DNA of 64,000 nt from Thiobacillus sp. Lineage in GTDB: Bacteria > Pseudomonadota > Gammaproteobacteria > Burkholderiales > Thiobacillaceae. Of the stretch, positions 37,389 to 47,410 are shown one piece after another (within the stretch, counting starts at the first letter, position 1; the number at the start of each line of letters is the position of its first letter). The notes beneath the pieces were generated by a model that was not told where the DNA came from, searched no databases, and was given only the letters and a program-made list of their open reading frames with translations. A program made the translations under genes and the position numbers. The stretch lies in the NCBI GenBank assembly GCA_030692355.1, contig JAUYCF010000094.1, forward strand, positions 1 to 64,000, written 5' to 3'.

Positions 37389-37420
37389 TCGTCCATCCCA
37401 ACCCATTCAGGAGACGCACC

Positions 37421-38444
<1,024 letters not shown>

Positions 38445-38461
<17 letters not shown>

Positions 38462-38894
38462 ACCCGGCGACCTGCGCGAGCGCGCCCTGCGCCTCCTGGC
38501 GCGGCGCGAGCACAGCCGCTTTGAGCTCGCCCGCAAGCTGGAACGCGCGGGCTTTGCCCGCAACGATATCGCCCCCCTGCTCGATGCCTTCGAAGCAAAA
38601 AACTGGCTCTCCGACCGCCGCTTCGCCGAAAGCTACGTCGCCGACCACCGCGCCCGCGCAGGCAGCGTCAAGCTCGCGTACGACCTGCGCCAGCGTGGCG
38701 TCGGCGACAGCATCATCGAATCGGTATTGGGCGACAACCGCGACAGCGAACTCGACCGCGCGCGCGAGGTGTGGCGAAAGAAATTTGCCACTGCGCCCGC
38801 CGATGCGGCCGACAAAGCCAAACAGATGCGCTTTCTGCAAAGCCGGGGATTCACGCCAGAAGTGATCCGTCGCGCGATCCGCGGCGGGGAATGA
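38445..38894 (+). CDS. recX: RecX, modulator of RecA
   Basis: 149 residues from a GTG start inside recA. Three-helix repeats: [40 protein letters not shown] and the C-terminal [16 protein letters not shown]. RecX inhibits RecA filament growth. Coupled to recA. Confidence 0.9.
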
Positions 38895-38919
38895 TCGGGG
38901 ACAGGGATATGGGGAAGCC

Positions 38920-39336
38920 CTATTGGCCTACAGCTTTGAATAGCCCAACCCCGGCTGCCCTGGCCGCCCCCATCAGTGCCGTATCCTGCGTCGCGATCGG
39001 AAGCTGCAAACGCAGGGCAAGCTCAAGGTAGGCCGCGTCATAGATCGTCAAGTCATAGCGTAGCGCCAGGGTCAGAATCGCAGCGGGGCCCGGCGTGTCC
39101 CGGTCGACCATGATGGGCAACGCGGCAATCTGCTCGATGACCTCATGCGCCCCCTGCGCGTCAAGCGCACCGCGCTTGCATGCCGATCTCAGCACATTGG
39201 AAAATTCGAGTTGCCACAGGACAGGCGCATGCGCCCGCTCATCCAGCAAGCGCGATGCGACCGCCTCCGTGTAATCCGTAGCCTGGTTACCGATAAACCA
39301 GCCGCACACCACCGAATTGTCGACGGCAAACGCCAT
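38920..39336 (-). CDS. vapC: PIN-domain toxin (VapC type)
   Basis: 138 residues: AVDNSVVCGWF with the first catalytic Asp, VLWQLEFSNVLRSACKRG with the Glu, LTIYDAAYLELALRLQLPIATQDTAL with the later Asp residues. A Mg-dependent RNase toxin. The start overlaps the antitoxin stop by one base. Confidence 0.9.
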   Translation of the reverse strand: MAFAVDNSVVCGWFIGNQATDYTEAVASRLLDERAHAPVLWQLEFSNVLRSACKRGALDAQGAHEVIEQIAALPIMVDRDTPGPAAILTLALRYDLTIYDAAYLELALRLQLPIATQDTALMGAARAAGVGLFKAVGQ

Positions 39337-39590
39337 CAATCCAGCCCATCGCGAGCAATCGCCTTCAAGTCGCCGTCGAGCGCCAGCCCGCTGCGTATCC
39401 GGCGCAACCGCTCCAGCGCCGAGGCAACACGCTGACGCTGGCCCGCCTCATCGGCCGCGAGAGCAGCCTCGGCCACCAGGCGCGCAACAGGCACCCCCCG
39501 ACGCGTAATCGTGACCTGATCCCCGTGTTCAACAGCGGCGATCAATTCCGAAAAGCGGTTTTTAGCTTCATATACCGGAAGGGTTTTCAT
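39336..39590 (-). CDS. Phd/YefM-family antitoxin
   Basis: 84 residues: MKTLPVYEAKNRFSELIAAVEHGDQVTITRRGVPVARLV is the classic Phd DNA-binding half; the C-terminal helices would wrap the toxin. The ATG 39590 gives the normal family N-terminus. Pairs with the PIN toxin directly downstream. Confidence 0.9.
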   Translation of the reverse strand: MKTLPVYEAKNRFSELIAAVEHGDQVTITRRGVPVARLVAEAALAADEAGQRQRVASALERLRRIRSGLALDGDLKAIARDGLD

Positions 39591-39689
39591 GGCTAGCCAT
39601 TTCAAAAAAATAGAGAGCTTCATTATTCGCGCCCCGCGTGCCTGTCAAGCGAGGTGGCAAGGTGTTCGCGCTTGACTACGGTGGGTAAT

Positions 39690-40135
39690 GGGTGGTCGCG
39701 GCAGGAATGCCGGTTACCCGACACCCCCCGCACAGATCCGTACGTGCGGAATTGCCGCATACGGCTCCTGCCTCGGGTCATGACGCGAACCTTGCTGGCG
39801 GGTACGGATGCACCCGTCGCGGTATCGGCAAGTATTTCTCTACCAGAGGCCCAAATTTGGCCCATGTCATCTTCCCTTTTTGACTGCGACGGCCAAGTTC
39901 CCAGCGCCAGGCACGACATACTTCATAGCGAAAGCCCATCAGCCTTCTCAGGTTGTCGGGAACCGCCATTGAAGTAGCCGCGCAGTACGCTTTTTAGCCA
40001 TCGCCCTGCCTCGTCGGCAGGTCGGTGCCGCTTTCTCTTCAGCTTGCTCCGGATCGCCGCGAGTGTTGCCCACATGCGCTTTTTCACCGTCAGCCGCAGT
40101 ATCTACGGGGGATTTTTTCCTTTAGCCATTCATCA
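39690..40135 (-). pseudogene. Decayed group II intron reverse transcriptase, 3' part
   Basis: Read on the minus strand, three frames together give the end of a group II intron RT/maturase: first TVKKRMWATLAAIRSKLKRK then GRWLKSVLRGYFN, next (shifted) AVPDNLRRLMGFRYEVCRAWRW, GRRSQKGKMTWAKFGPLVEK and YLPIPRRVHPYPPARFAS, then (shifted) SRMRQFRTYGSVRG. The RNA that follows contains GGAGCCGTATGCGGCAATTC and CGCACGTACGGATCTGTGCG, a typical intron stem after the ORF. The RT catalytic domain is missing. So this is a frameshifted relic, lying between folA and the toxin-antitoxin pair. Confidence 0.8.
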
Positions 40136-40185
40136 AAAATCGCAGGTTGGGCTGTCAAGCCCGACGTTTTCGACGAGACACGCCA

Positions 40186-40686
40186 CTATCCCCGCTCGTA
40201 CACCACAAAATCAAACCCCAACACATCGCCCTTCTCGCCCGTGTGCGACTCGCGCGAGACTTCCCTGAACGCGCTCCTGTCGTAGTCAGGGAACCAAGCG
40301 TCGCCCTCGGCTTCGATGTCGACTTCGGTCAGATACAGACGATCGGCGAGCGGGATGGCCTGGGCGTAGAGGTCGGCGCCGCCGATGAAGAAGACTTCGT
40401 CGGCGTCCCGGCACAAGGCGATGGCGGCGGGAATGGAGGCGGCGACCAGGCAGCCGTCCTGGCAGTAGCCGGGGTTGCGGGTGATGACGATGTTGGTGCG
40501 TCCGGGCAGCGGGCGGCCGAGCGATTCGAAGGTCTTGCGGCCCATGAGGATGGGGTGATTGAGGGTGAGTGCCTTGAAGTGGGCGAGGTCTTCCGGCAGC
40601 CGCCACGGCAGGCGGTTTTCGATGCCGATGACGCGGTTTTTTGCGAGCGCGGCGATGACGCTGACGCGCGGTTTGTTCTGGGTCAT
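40186..40686 (-). CDS. folA: Dihydrofolate reductase
   Basis: 166 residues: SVIAALAKNRVIGIENRLPWRLPEDLAHFKALTLNHPILMGRKTFESLGRPLPGRTNIVITRN and EVFFIGGADLYAQAIPLADRLYLTEVD. All DHFR motifs present. The ATG 40686 was chosen since the longer start reads non-conserved sequence. Downstream of thyA on the same strand. Confidence 0.95.
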   Translation of the reverse strand: MTQNKPRVSVIAALAKNRVIGIENRLPWRLPEDLAHFKALTLNHPILMGRKTFESLGRPLPGRTNIVITRNPGYCQDGCLVAASIPAAIALCRDADEVFFIGGADLYAQAIPLADRLYLTEVDIEAEGDAWFPDYDRSAFREVSRESHTGEKGDVLGFDFVVYERG

Positions 40687-40742
40687 GTTCTCTCGATTCT
40701 TCGCTGAAGCCTGCTCTCCGCTCACCACTCTCCGCTCATGGC

Positions 40743-41537
40743 TTAAATCGCCACCGGCGCCTTGATCGCCGGGTGCGGGTCGTAGCCAGTCAGGGTGAAG
40801 TCCTCGAAGCGAAACGCGAAAATATCCTTTACTTCCGGATTGAGCGTCATCGTCGGCAGCGGACGTGGCTCACGACTCAACTGCTCGCGCGTCTGGTCTA
40901 GGTGGTTGAGATAGAGGTGGGCGTCGCCCAGGGTGTGGACGAAGTCGCCGGGCTTGAGGCCCGTCACCTGCGCCATCATCAGTGTCAGCAGCGCGTAGGA
41001 AGCGATGTTGAACGGCACGCCGAGGAAGATGTCGGCGCTGCGCTGGTACAGCTGGCAGGAGAGCTTGCCGTCGGCGACGTAGAACTGGAAGAAGGCGTGA
41101 CACGGCGCCAGCGCCATCTTGTCGAGATCGGCCACGTTCCACGCCGAGACGATGATGCGGCGCGAGTCGGGGTTTGTCTTGAGCGTCTTGACCGCTTCGC
41201 CGATCTGGTCGATGGTGCCGCCGTCGGGCTTCGGCCAGTTGCGCCACTGGTGGCCATAGACCGGGCCGAGGTTGCCGTTTTCGTCGGCCCATTCGTCCCA
41301 GATCGAGACGCCGTTTTCCTTGAGATAGCGGATGTTGGTGTCGCCCTGCAGGAACCACAGCAGCTCATGAATGATGGAGCGCAGGTGGCATTTCTTGGTG
41401 GTGACGAGCGGGAAGCCTGCGGCCAGGTTGTAGCGCATCTGCCAGCCGAACACCGACAGGGTGCCGGTGCCGGTGCGGTCGTCTTTTCGGGTGCCGTGCT
41501 CAAGCACATGGCGCATCAGGTCGAGGTAGGGTTTCAT
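40743..41537 (-). CDS. thyA: Thymidylate synthase
   Basis: 264 residues: [35 protein letters not shown], catalytic Cys in [47 protein letters not shown]. Makes dTMP and dihydrofolate, which FolA downstream recycles. Overlaps the metallopeptidase stop (ATGA). Confidence 0.97.
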   Translation of the reverse strand: MKPYLDLMRHVLEHGTRKDDRTGTGTLSVFGWQMRYNLAAGFPLVTTKKCHLRSIIHELLWFLQGDTNIRYLKENGVSIWDEWADENGNLGPVYGHQWRNWPKPDGGTIDQIGEAVKTLKTNPDSRRIIVSAWNVADLDKMALAPCHAFFQFYVADGKLSCQLYQRSADIFLGVPFNIASYALLTLMMAQVTGLKPGDFVHTLGDAHLYLNHLDQTREQLSREPRPLPTMTLNPEVKDIFAFRFEDFTLTGYDPHPAIKAPVAI

Positions 41538-42373
41538 CGTGAAGTGAGTTTAGGTTTTGCGGGTGCGGCCTGGACCGCCTGATTATCGCTTGGAACACCG
41601 TCGAAGAATCCCGCGAGCCGGGTGGCGGGCGCCTGGCCGTAGACATCCCAGAAGGCGATCTCGAAATCGGCATTGTCCTGTACGGCCAATGCCAACTGGC
41701 GAAAGCGCGCTTCGTCCTGCGCGCGCAGCCAGCCGACCAGCAGCATGGACTGGCGATAGAACTCGAAGATATTGAGCCTGGACGCGGCTGCGCGGTGACG
41801 CTTGCCGGGCGTGTCGCGCGCGGTGAGATTGACCCGCTTGCCGGCCTGGATCGCTTCGAACACCCTGGCGTCGGTCGCATAGTCGGCGCCGCCGCCGTCG
41901 GCGACGAGCGAAGCCCAGCCTTCGTGGAACCACACCGGCAGGGTGCTGTGATAATGGCCGATGCGCTGGCCCAGATGCAGATGCGCCAGCTCGTGCGTCA
42001 GCAGCGCGGGCAGCCGGTGGCTTTCCCTGCCGTCGAGATTGGGCGACAGGATCAGGCGGTTGTCGGGCACCACCGCTGCCGACAATTTCGGCGTCATCAC
42101 ATAGCGTTTGAAACAGGCGTCGCTGCCGCACACATAGACGCGCGGCGGACGGGAAAACGGCAGGTAATGCGCCGCCTCGACCCTGGCGATGGCGTCCGGC
42201 AAGGCCGCCGCCACGCGCGCGCCGTAGGCCTCGAACCCCGGCTCGACCCACACCCGCGGATCGCCCGCCAGCGGGGCGAAGCTTTCGAGCGGCGTGAGGG
42301 CGCGTGGGTGGCTCACGGTAAACGCGCAGCCCTGCAGGGTCGCCAGCAGGGCTGCCAGGAACCACAGCCTCAT
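41534..42373 (-). CDS. Lipoprotein, HExxH metallopeptidase-like
   Basis: 279 residues. Signal peptide with lipobox LQGC at residues 13-16 ([16 protein letters not shown]). [11 protein letters not shown] holds an HExxH zinc motif, and [15 protein letters not shown] after it gives the downstream Glu of gluzincin-type peptidases (peptidase MA-like). Likely an outer-membrane or periplasmic lipoprotein; substrate unknown. Overlaps bpt and thyA. Confidence 0.75.
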   Translation of the reverse strand: MRLWFLAALLATLQGCAFTVSHPRALTPLESFAPLAGDPRVWVEPGFEAYGARVAAALPDAIARVEAAHYLPFSRPPRVYVCGSDACFKRYVMTPKLSAAVVPDNRLILSPNLDGRESHRLPALLTHELAHLHLGQRIGHYHSTLPVWFHEGWASLVADGGGADYATDARVFEAIQAGKRVNLTARDTPGKRHRAAASRLNIFEFYRQSMLLVGWLRAQDEARFRQLALAVQDNADFEIAFWDVYGQAPATRLAGFFDGVPSDNQAVQAAPAKPKLTSR

Positions 42374-43092
42374 GCGTCGAGCACCTGCCAGCGGCCATCG
42401 ACCAGCCCTTCCAGCGGCGGGTACTGTTTCTTGTAGGCCATCTTGCGGCTTTCGGCGATCCAGTAGCCGAGATAGAGGCAGGGCAGTTCCAGCCGCTTCG
42501 CCAGTTCGATCTGCCACAACACGCCGTAGACGCCGAGGCTGTCCCTGTCGCGCGCGGGATCGAAGAAGGTGTAGACGGCGGAAAGGCCATCCTCGATCTG
42601 GTCGATCACCGAGACCATGACGAGGGCGTCGCCGTCGCGGAATTCGACCATCACGCTGTCGACGCTGGACGACAGCAGGAACTGCGTGTACTGGTCGGGG
42701 CCGTCACGGTCCATGCCGCCGCCGGCATGGCGGCTGCCGAGATAGCGGCGGTACAGCGCGTAGTGTTCTTCCTTGAAATCGAGCGGCAGAAAGCGGGCGC
42801 CGAGGTGCTGGTTGCGCTTGAGGCAGCGGCGCTGGGTGCGGTTGGGCTCAAAACCAGCCACCGCGACCCGCACCGGCACGCAGGCATGGCATTGCTCGCA
42901 CTGCGGGCGGTAGGTGAACTGGCCGCTGCGGCGGAATCCGGCGCGGATCAACGCGCTGTAGGCATCGGCATCGATCAGGTGTGCGGGCGTGGCGACCTGC
43001 GAACGTGCGCGCCGGCCCGGCAAATAGCTGCAGTCGTATTGCGCGGTCAGGTAGAACTGGATGCGCTGGAAAGGCGGTTCAGTCGGGTGCAT
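42370..43092 (-). CDS. bpt: Aspartate/glutamate leucyltransferase
   Basis: 240 residues: [105 protein letters not shown]-end rule enzyme that adds Leu to proteins with N-terminal Asp or Glu for ClpAP decay. Next to aat, the other N-end rule transferase. Confidence 0.94.
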   Translation of the reverse strand: MHPTEPPFQRIQFYLTAQYDCSYLPGRRARSQVATPAHLIDADAYSALIRAGFRRSGQFTYRPQCEQCHACVPVRVAVAGFEPNRTQRRCLKRNQHLGARFLPLDFKEEHYALYRRYLGSRHAGGGMDRDGPDQYTQFLLSSSVDSVMVEFRDGDALVMVSVIDQIEDGLSAVYTFFDPARDRDSLGVYGVLWQIELAKRLELPCLYLGYWIAESRKMAYKKQYPPLEGLVDGRWQVLDA

Positions 43093-43777
43093 TAAAGGTA
43101 AGCGTCCACGGCCCGGGCAGATGGGGCAATTTTACCAACTCCGCCAGCCGGGCTGTGAACATCGCGCGCGGCATGGTGCGCGCGCCCAGGCTGGCCAGAT
43201 GGGGCGTTTCCATCTGGCAGTCGATCAGCCCGAAATCCCATTGCCGAAGCTGCCTTGCCAGCCGCACCAGCGCGACCTTGGAGGCGTCGGGTTCGCGGCT
43301 GAACATCGATTCGCCATAGAACATGCGGCCGATCGCCACGCCGTAAAGGCCGCCGACCAGCCGGCCGTCATGCCAGGTTTCCACCGAATGCGCGTAGCCC
43401 ACATCGAACAGGCGGCTATAGGCCGCCACCATCGCCGGCGAAATCCAGGTGCCAGTTTCTCCTTCGCGCGGCGCAGCACAAGCGCGCATCACCTCGGTGA
43501 ACGCGGTGTCGACGCGCACCTCGAAGCCGGAATTGCGGAGTCGCCTGGCGAGCGAGCGGGTAACGCGCACCTCGCCCGGGACCAGCACCATGCGCGGGTC
43601 GGGGCTCCACCACAGAATGGGGTCGCCCGGACTGAACCAGGGAAAAATACCGTGCCGATAGGCATCCAGCAGGCGCGCCGGCGACAGGTCGCCGCCCATC
43701 GCCAGCAGGCCGTTCGGCTCACGGAGCGCGGTTTCGACCGGGGGAAAGAATGGTGCGCTTTCGAGGCGTTCGCTCAT
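43079..43777 (-). CDS. aat: Leucyl/phenylalanyl-tRNA-protein transferase
   Basis: 232 residues: [114 protein letters not shown]. Adds Leu or Phe to Arg/Lys N-termini. Overlaps bpt. Confidence 0.95.
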   Translation of the reverse strand: MSERLESAPFFPPVETALREPNGLLAMGGDLSPARLLDAYRHGIFPWFSPGDPILWWSPDPRMVLVPGEVRVTRSLARRLRNSGFEVRVDTAFTEVMRACAAPREGETGTWISPAMVAAYSRLFDVGYAHSVETWHDGRLVGGLYGVAIGRMFYGESMFSREPDASKVALVRLARQLRQWDFGLIDCQMETPHLASLGARTMPRAMFTARLAELVKLPHLPGPWTLTFNAPD

Positions 43778-44102
43778 GCCGCCATGGTAGCGGATTCGGA
43801 TGGGGCTCGAATGAGGTTGCGCCCACAACACAACACAGCTTTCTGCTGGCGCTACCGGCCGCCTGAATGGCCAGTGTCCCGCAGGCGACGCATCCGCCTG
43901 GATAGCCGAGGCGGATGGAGCGGCTTCTTCGAATCGCAAAGGACAAAAAACGGGGAGGCCACATGAAGCGCGCGTTCAGCCTGGCGCCTGAACTCTGGCG
44001 GATTGCACGGGCGCTGTGCGGGGAATTTACAGGAGTCACCCCTTGATAAACAAGGTCTTTGATATTGATGCAGTCTTTGATGTTGACAAGTTCTTAATTA
44101 AC

Positions 44103-44118
44103 AGGATAAATTTATCCT
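44103..44118. promoter_or_regulatory. Perfect 16-bp palindrome upstream of ccoN
   Basis: AGGATAAATTTATCCT reads the same on both strands. It lies 57 bp before ccoN, 2 bp from the next palindrome, sharing the word AAATTTATC with it. Likely a regulator operator; the protein is unknown. Confidence 0.55.
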
Positions 44119-44120
44119 CA

Positions 44121-44140
44121 ATGTGAAATTTATCTCACAT
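44121..44140. promoter_or_regulatory. ATGTGA-N8-TCACAT palindrome upstream of ccoN
   Basis: Outer six bases are inverted repeats as in CRP/FNR-family sites, but the spacer is 8 rather than 6 bp, so it is not a standard CRP box. 35 bp before ccoN. Confidence 0.45.
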
Positions 44141-44174
44141 ATACCAGTTTGATAATCAATCACGGGAGACGTGT

Positions 44175-45596
44175 ATGGAAGCGACAACCTACAACTACAA
44201 GGTCGTCCGCCAGTTCGCCATCATGACGGTGGTGTGGGGGATCGTCGGGATGCTGGTCGGGGTGACCCTGGCCGCACAACTGATCTGGCCGGAACTGACC
44301 TTCGGCATCGAATGGCTTTCTTACGGGCGTCTCCGACCACTGCATACCAATGCGGTGATTTTCGCTTTCGGTGGTTCGGCAATGTTCGCGGTGTCGTACT
44401 ACATCGTGCAGCGCACTTGCCAGGCACGGTTATGGGGCGAGAAACTGGCGGCGTTCACGTTCTGGGGCTGGACGGCGGTGATCGTGCTGGCTGCGATCAC
44501 GCTGCCGCTGGGCTACACCACCTCCAAGGAATACGCCGAGCTGGAATGGCCGATCGACATTCTGATCACGGTGGTGTGGGTGGCCTACGCGCTGGTCTTC
44601 TTCGGCACCATCATCAAGCGCAAGACCAAGCACATTTATGTGTCCAACTGGTTCTTCGGCGCCTACATCCTGGTGATCGCGATTCTGCATATCGTCAACA
44701 GCGCCGAGCTGCCGGTGACGCTGACCAAGTCGTACTCGGCCTACGCCGGCGTGCAGGATGCGATGATCCAGTGGTGGTACGGCCATAACGCGGTGGGCTT
44801 CTTCCTCACCACAGCCTTCCTCGGAATGATGTATTACTTCATTCCGAAGCAGGCAGGCCGCCCGATCTATTCCTACCGCCTGTCGGTCGTCCACTTCTGG
44901 TCGCTCAACTTCATCTACATGTGGGCGGGTCCGCACCACCTGCAGTACACGGCGCTGCCCGACTGGGCGCAGTCGCTCGGCATGGTGTTTTCCCTGATGC
45001 TGCTGGCGCCTTCCTGGGGCGGCATGATGAACGGCATCATGACGCTATCGGGCGCATGGCACAAACTGCGCACCGACCCGATCCTGAAGTTCCTGGTCAC
45101 CGCGCTGTCGTTCTACGGCATGTCGACTTTTGAAGGTCCGATGATGGCGATCAAGACCGTCAACGCCCTGTCGCACTACACCGAGTGGACCATCGGCCAC
45201 GTGCATTCCGGCGCACTCGGCTGGGTGGCGATGATCACCATCGGCTCGATGTACTACCTGATTCCGCGCCTGTTCGGCCGCGAGTCGATGTTCAGCACCA
45301 AAATGATCGAATGGCATTTCTGGCTGTCGACCATTGGCGTGGTGCTCTACATCGCCGCGATGTGGATTGCCGGGGTGGCGCAGGGGCTGATGTGGCGGGC
45401 ATCGAATGCCGACGGCACGCTGACCTACAGCTTCGCCCAGGTGCTCAACACCATGTATCCGTTCTACGGCATCCGTCTGCTGGGCGGCCTGCTGTTCTTC
45501 TGCGGCATGCTGATGATGGCCTGGAACGTCTGGCAAACCGTGAGGGCCGGCCGCGTGGTAAATGACGCCCCCATCCCGCAAGCTGTCCACGCCTAA
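44175..45596 (+). CDS. ccoN: cbb3 oxidase catalytic subunit I
   Basis: 473 residues, about 12 membrane helices: [18 protein letters not shown] with a heme ligand His, [14 protein letters not shown] with the CuB His-Tyr region, [17 protein letters not shown] with the His pair, and [16 protein letters not shown] for heme b3/b. High-affinity terminal oxidase at low O2. First of ccoNOQP; good ribosome site. Confidence 0.97.
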   Translation: MEATTYNYKVVRQFAIMTVVWGIVGMLVGVTLAAQLIWPELTFGIEWLSYGRLRPLHTNAVIFAFGGSAMFAVSYYIVQRTCQARLWGEKLAAFTFWGWTAVIVLAAITLPLGYTTSKEYAELEWPIDILITVVWVAYALVFFGTIIKRKTKHIYVSNWFFGAYILVIAILHIVNSAELPVTLTKSYSAYAGVQDAMIQWWYGHNAVGFFLTTAFLGMMYYFIPKQAGRPIYSYRLSVVHFWSLNFIYMWAGPHHLQYTALPDWAQSLGMVFSLMLLAPSWGGMMNGIMTLSGAWHKLRTDPILKFLVTALSFYGMSTFEGPMMAIKTVNALSHYTEWTIGHVHSGALGWVAMITIGSMYYLIPRLFGRESMFSTKMIEWHFWLSTIGVVLYIAAMWIAGVAQGLMWRASNADGTLTYSFAQVLNTMYPFYGIRLLGGLLFFCGMLMMAWNVWQTVRAGRVVNDAPIPQAVHA

Positions 45597-45607
45597 GGAG
45601 ACCGAAC

Positions 45608-46213
45608 ATGATTTCACATGAAACCATCGAAAAGAACCTCGGCCTGCTGATCGTGCTGACCATTCTCATCGTCAGCGTCGGCGGCCTGGTGCAGATCGTG
45701 CCGCTGTTCTTCCAGACCTCCACCACCACCGCGGTGGCGGGCTTGAAGCCCTACACGGCGCTGCAACTGTCGGGACGCGACATCTACATCCGGGAAGGTT
45801 GCGTGGGCTGCCACTCGCAGATGATCCGTCCGTTCCGCGCCGAGACCGAGCGCTATGGACACTATTCAGTGGCGGGCGAGTTCGTCTATGACCGTCCCTT
45901 CCTGTGGGGATCCAAGCGTACCGGTCCCGATCTGCATCGCGTCGGCGGGCGTTATTCCGACACCTGGCACGTGGCGCACCTGCTGAACCCGCGCGACGTG
46001 GTGCCGGAATCGAACATGCCGGCCTACCCGTGGCTGGACCGGCCGCTGAAGGATGCCGCCATCCAGAAAAAGATGCGCACGCTGAACATCGTCGGTCACG
46101 GCTACAGCGAGGAAGAGATCGCCAACGCCCCCGCGGAATTGGCGGACAAGACCGAGATGGACGCAGTCATCGCCTATCTGCAGGTGCTGGGCATCCACGC
46201 GCCGAAGAACTGA
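45608..46213 (+). CDS. ccoO: cbb3 oxidase mono-heme subunit II
   Basis: 201 residues. One N-terminal membrane anchor, then the heme c motif [23 protein letters not shown] and the axial Met near [12 protein letters not shown]. Passes electrons to CcoN. Follows ccoN by 11 nt. Confidence 0.96.
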   Translation: MISHETIEKNLGLLIVLTILIVSVGGLVQIVPLFFQTSTTTAVAGLKPYTALQLSGRDIYIREGCVGCHSQMIRPFRAETERYGHYSVAGEFVYDRPFLWGSKRTGPDLHRVGGRYSDTWHVAHLLNPRDVVPESNMPAYPWLDRPLKDAAIQKKMRTLNIVGHGYSEEEIANAPAELADKTEMDAVIAYLQVLGIHAPKN

Positions 46214-46220
46214 AAAAGCC

Positions 46221-46388
46221 ATGGACAGCGGACTTATCAGTGGCATCGTCACGATCGTTTTCGTCATCGTGTTCATCGGCATCGTCTGGTGGGCTTACAG
46301 CAAGAGCAACAAGCAGCGTTTTGAAGATGCTGGCAAATTGCCCTTCGACGATGACGACACGCCCGCCAAACAAGGAGACAAGCAATGA
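46221..46388 (+). CDS. ccoQ: cbb3 oxidase small subunit CcoQ
   Basis: 55 residues: one membrane helix (GIVTIVFVIVFIGIVWWAYS), then KSNKQRFEDAGKLPFDDDD, the standard CcoQ pattern. Stabilises the complex. Stop overlaps ccoP start. Confidence 0.9.
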   Translation: MDSGLISGIVTIVFVIVFIGIVWWAYSKSNKQRFEDAGKLPFDDDDTPAKQGDKQ

Positions 46389-47305
46389 GTGACTTCACAA
46401 GCGGCTTCTGGCCGATCTATATCAGCGTTCTGACTCTGGTGAGCATCATCGGCACCTGGGTATTTCTCAAATCGCAGACCACCCGCAAACTCGCGCCCGG
46501 CGAGAAACCCGAGCTGATCAAGCATACCTGGGACGGCGATTTGCAGGACTTGAACAACCCGCTGCCGCGCTGGTGGCTGGGCCTGTTCTACGGCACCATG
46601 GTGTTTGCACTGGGATATCTGGTGCTGTGGCCGGGCCTGGGCAATTATGCCGGCGTACTGGGCTGGACCTCCAAGGGGGAATACGAGGCCGAGGTGAAAG
46701 CCGCCGAAGCCAGATTCCAGCCGATCTACGCCGGGTTCATGCAGCAGGACATCGCCACCGTGGCTGCCGATCCGGATGCGCACGCCATCGGCAGGAACCT
46801 GTTCCTGACCTATTGCTCGCAATGTCACGGCTCGGATGCGGCGGGGGCCACGGGCTTCCCCAACCTGACCGACGGCGACTGGCTGTACGGCGGCGATCCC
46901 GACACCATCAAGGCCACCCTCACCGGCGGCCGCATGGGCATGATGCCGGCGATGGGCGCGGCACTCGGTGTGCAGGGAACGAAGGAAGTGGCGAACTATG
47001 TGCTGTCGCTGTCGGGTCGCCAGCACGACGCCGCGCTGGCCGCCGCGGGCAGAACGAAGTTCGAGGAAAACTGCGCAGCCTGCCACATGCCAGAAGGCAC
47101 CGGCATGCAGGCGATTGGCGCGCCCAACCTCACCGACAAGGTGTGGCTGTATGGCGGCTCCGAAGCGGCGATCATCGAGACCATCACCAAGGGCCGCAAC
47201 GGCGTGATGCCCGGCGTCGACCAGACGCTCGGCACTACCTCCAACAAGGAAGCCAAGCTGCATCTGCTGACGGCTTACGTGTATGGCCTGTCGCAAAAGC
47301 AGTAA
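46385..47305 (+). CDS. ccoP: cbb3 oxidase di-heme subunit III
   Basis: 306 residues. N-terminal helices with the typical HTWDGDLQDLNNPLPRWW, then two c-type heme domains with CSQCH and CAACH. Receives electrons from cytochrome c. Ends ccoNOQP; two stem-loops follow. Confidence 0.96.
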   Translation: MSDFTSGFWPIYISVLTLVSIIGTWVFLKSQTTRKLAPGEKPELIKHTWDGDLQDLNNPLPRWWLGLFYGTMVFALGYLVLWPGLGNYAGVLGWTSKGEYEAEVKAAEARFQPIYAGFMQQDIATVAADPDAHAIGRNLFLTYCSQCHGSDAAGATGFPNLTDGDWLYGGDPDTIKATLTGGRMGMMPAMGAALGVQGTKEVANYVLSLSGRQHDAALAAAGRTKFEENCAACHMPEGTGMQAIGAPNLTDKVWLYGGSEAAIIETITKGRNGVMPGVDQTLGTTSNKEAKLHLLTAYVYGLSQKQ

Positions 47306-47318
47306 GTAAACAGCGCTT

Positions 47319-47387
47319 GCCGGGCATTACCCGGCGAGCCGCTTGAGCGTATTGCACAAGCCCTTCAGGCAGTGCGTTCAAGCGGCT
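47319..47387. terminator. Stem-loops between ccoP and ccoG
   Basis: GCCGGG-5 nt-CCCGGC at 47319-47335, then a 13-bp near-perfect inverted pair AGCCGCTTGAGCG/CGTTCAAGCGGCT at 47337-47349 and 47375-47387. No U tract follows clearly, so it may be a processing or partial-termination site that sets ccoG below ccoNOQP. Confidence 0.45.
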
Positions 47388-47410
47388 CTGACCTTTCCAC
47401 GGATTAACCA

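Larger units (their letters stand above)
43778..44174. other. Regulatory-looking region upstream of ccoN
   Basis: No gene. The left 240 bp are GC-rich and featureless. The last 130 bp are AT-rich and dense in repeats: two copies of an 18-mer GTCTTTGAT-TTGA (44055-44090), a perfect 16-bp palindrome and a 20-bp imperfect one (listed separately). TTGATATTGATGCA at 44059-44072 matches 8 of 10 fixed bases of the FNR/Anr box TTGAT-N4-ATCAA, the usual oxygen control of ccoNOQP. Confidence 0.5.

Noticed and set aside
37360-37420. LexA box at recA
   Set aside because: Only a half-site ACAG is visible; CTGT at the right distance is missing.
39623-39919. 98-codon minus frame containing TYGSVRG
   Set aside because: Not an independent gene; it is one of the frames of the decayed group II intron maturase plus its flank.
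43719-44039. 106-codon minus frame upstream of aat
   Set aside because: Overlaps the aat start, low-complexity basic composition, no family resemblance.
44121-44140. CRP site before ccoN
   Set aside because: Half-sites fit TGTGA/TCACA but the spacer is 8 instead of 6 bp, so it was kept as an unassigned palindrome.
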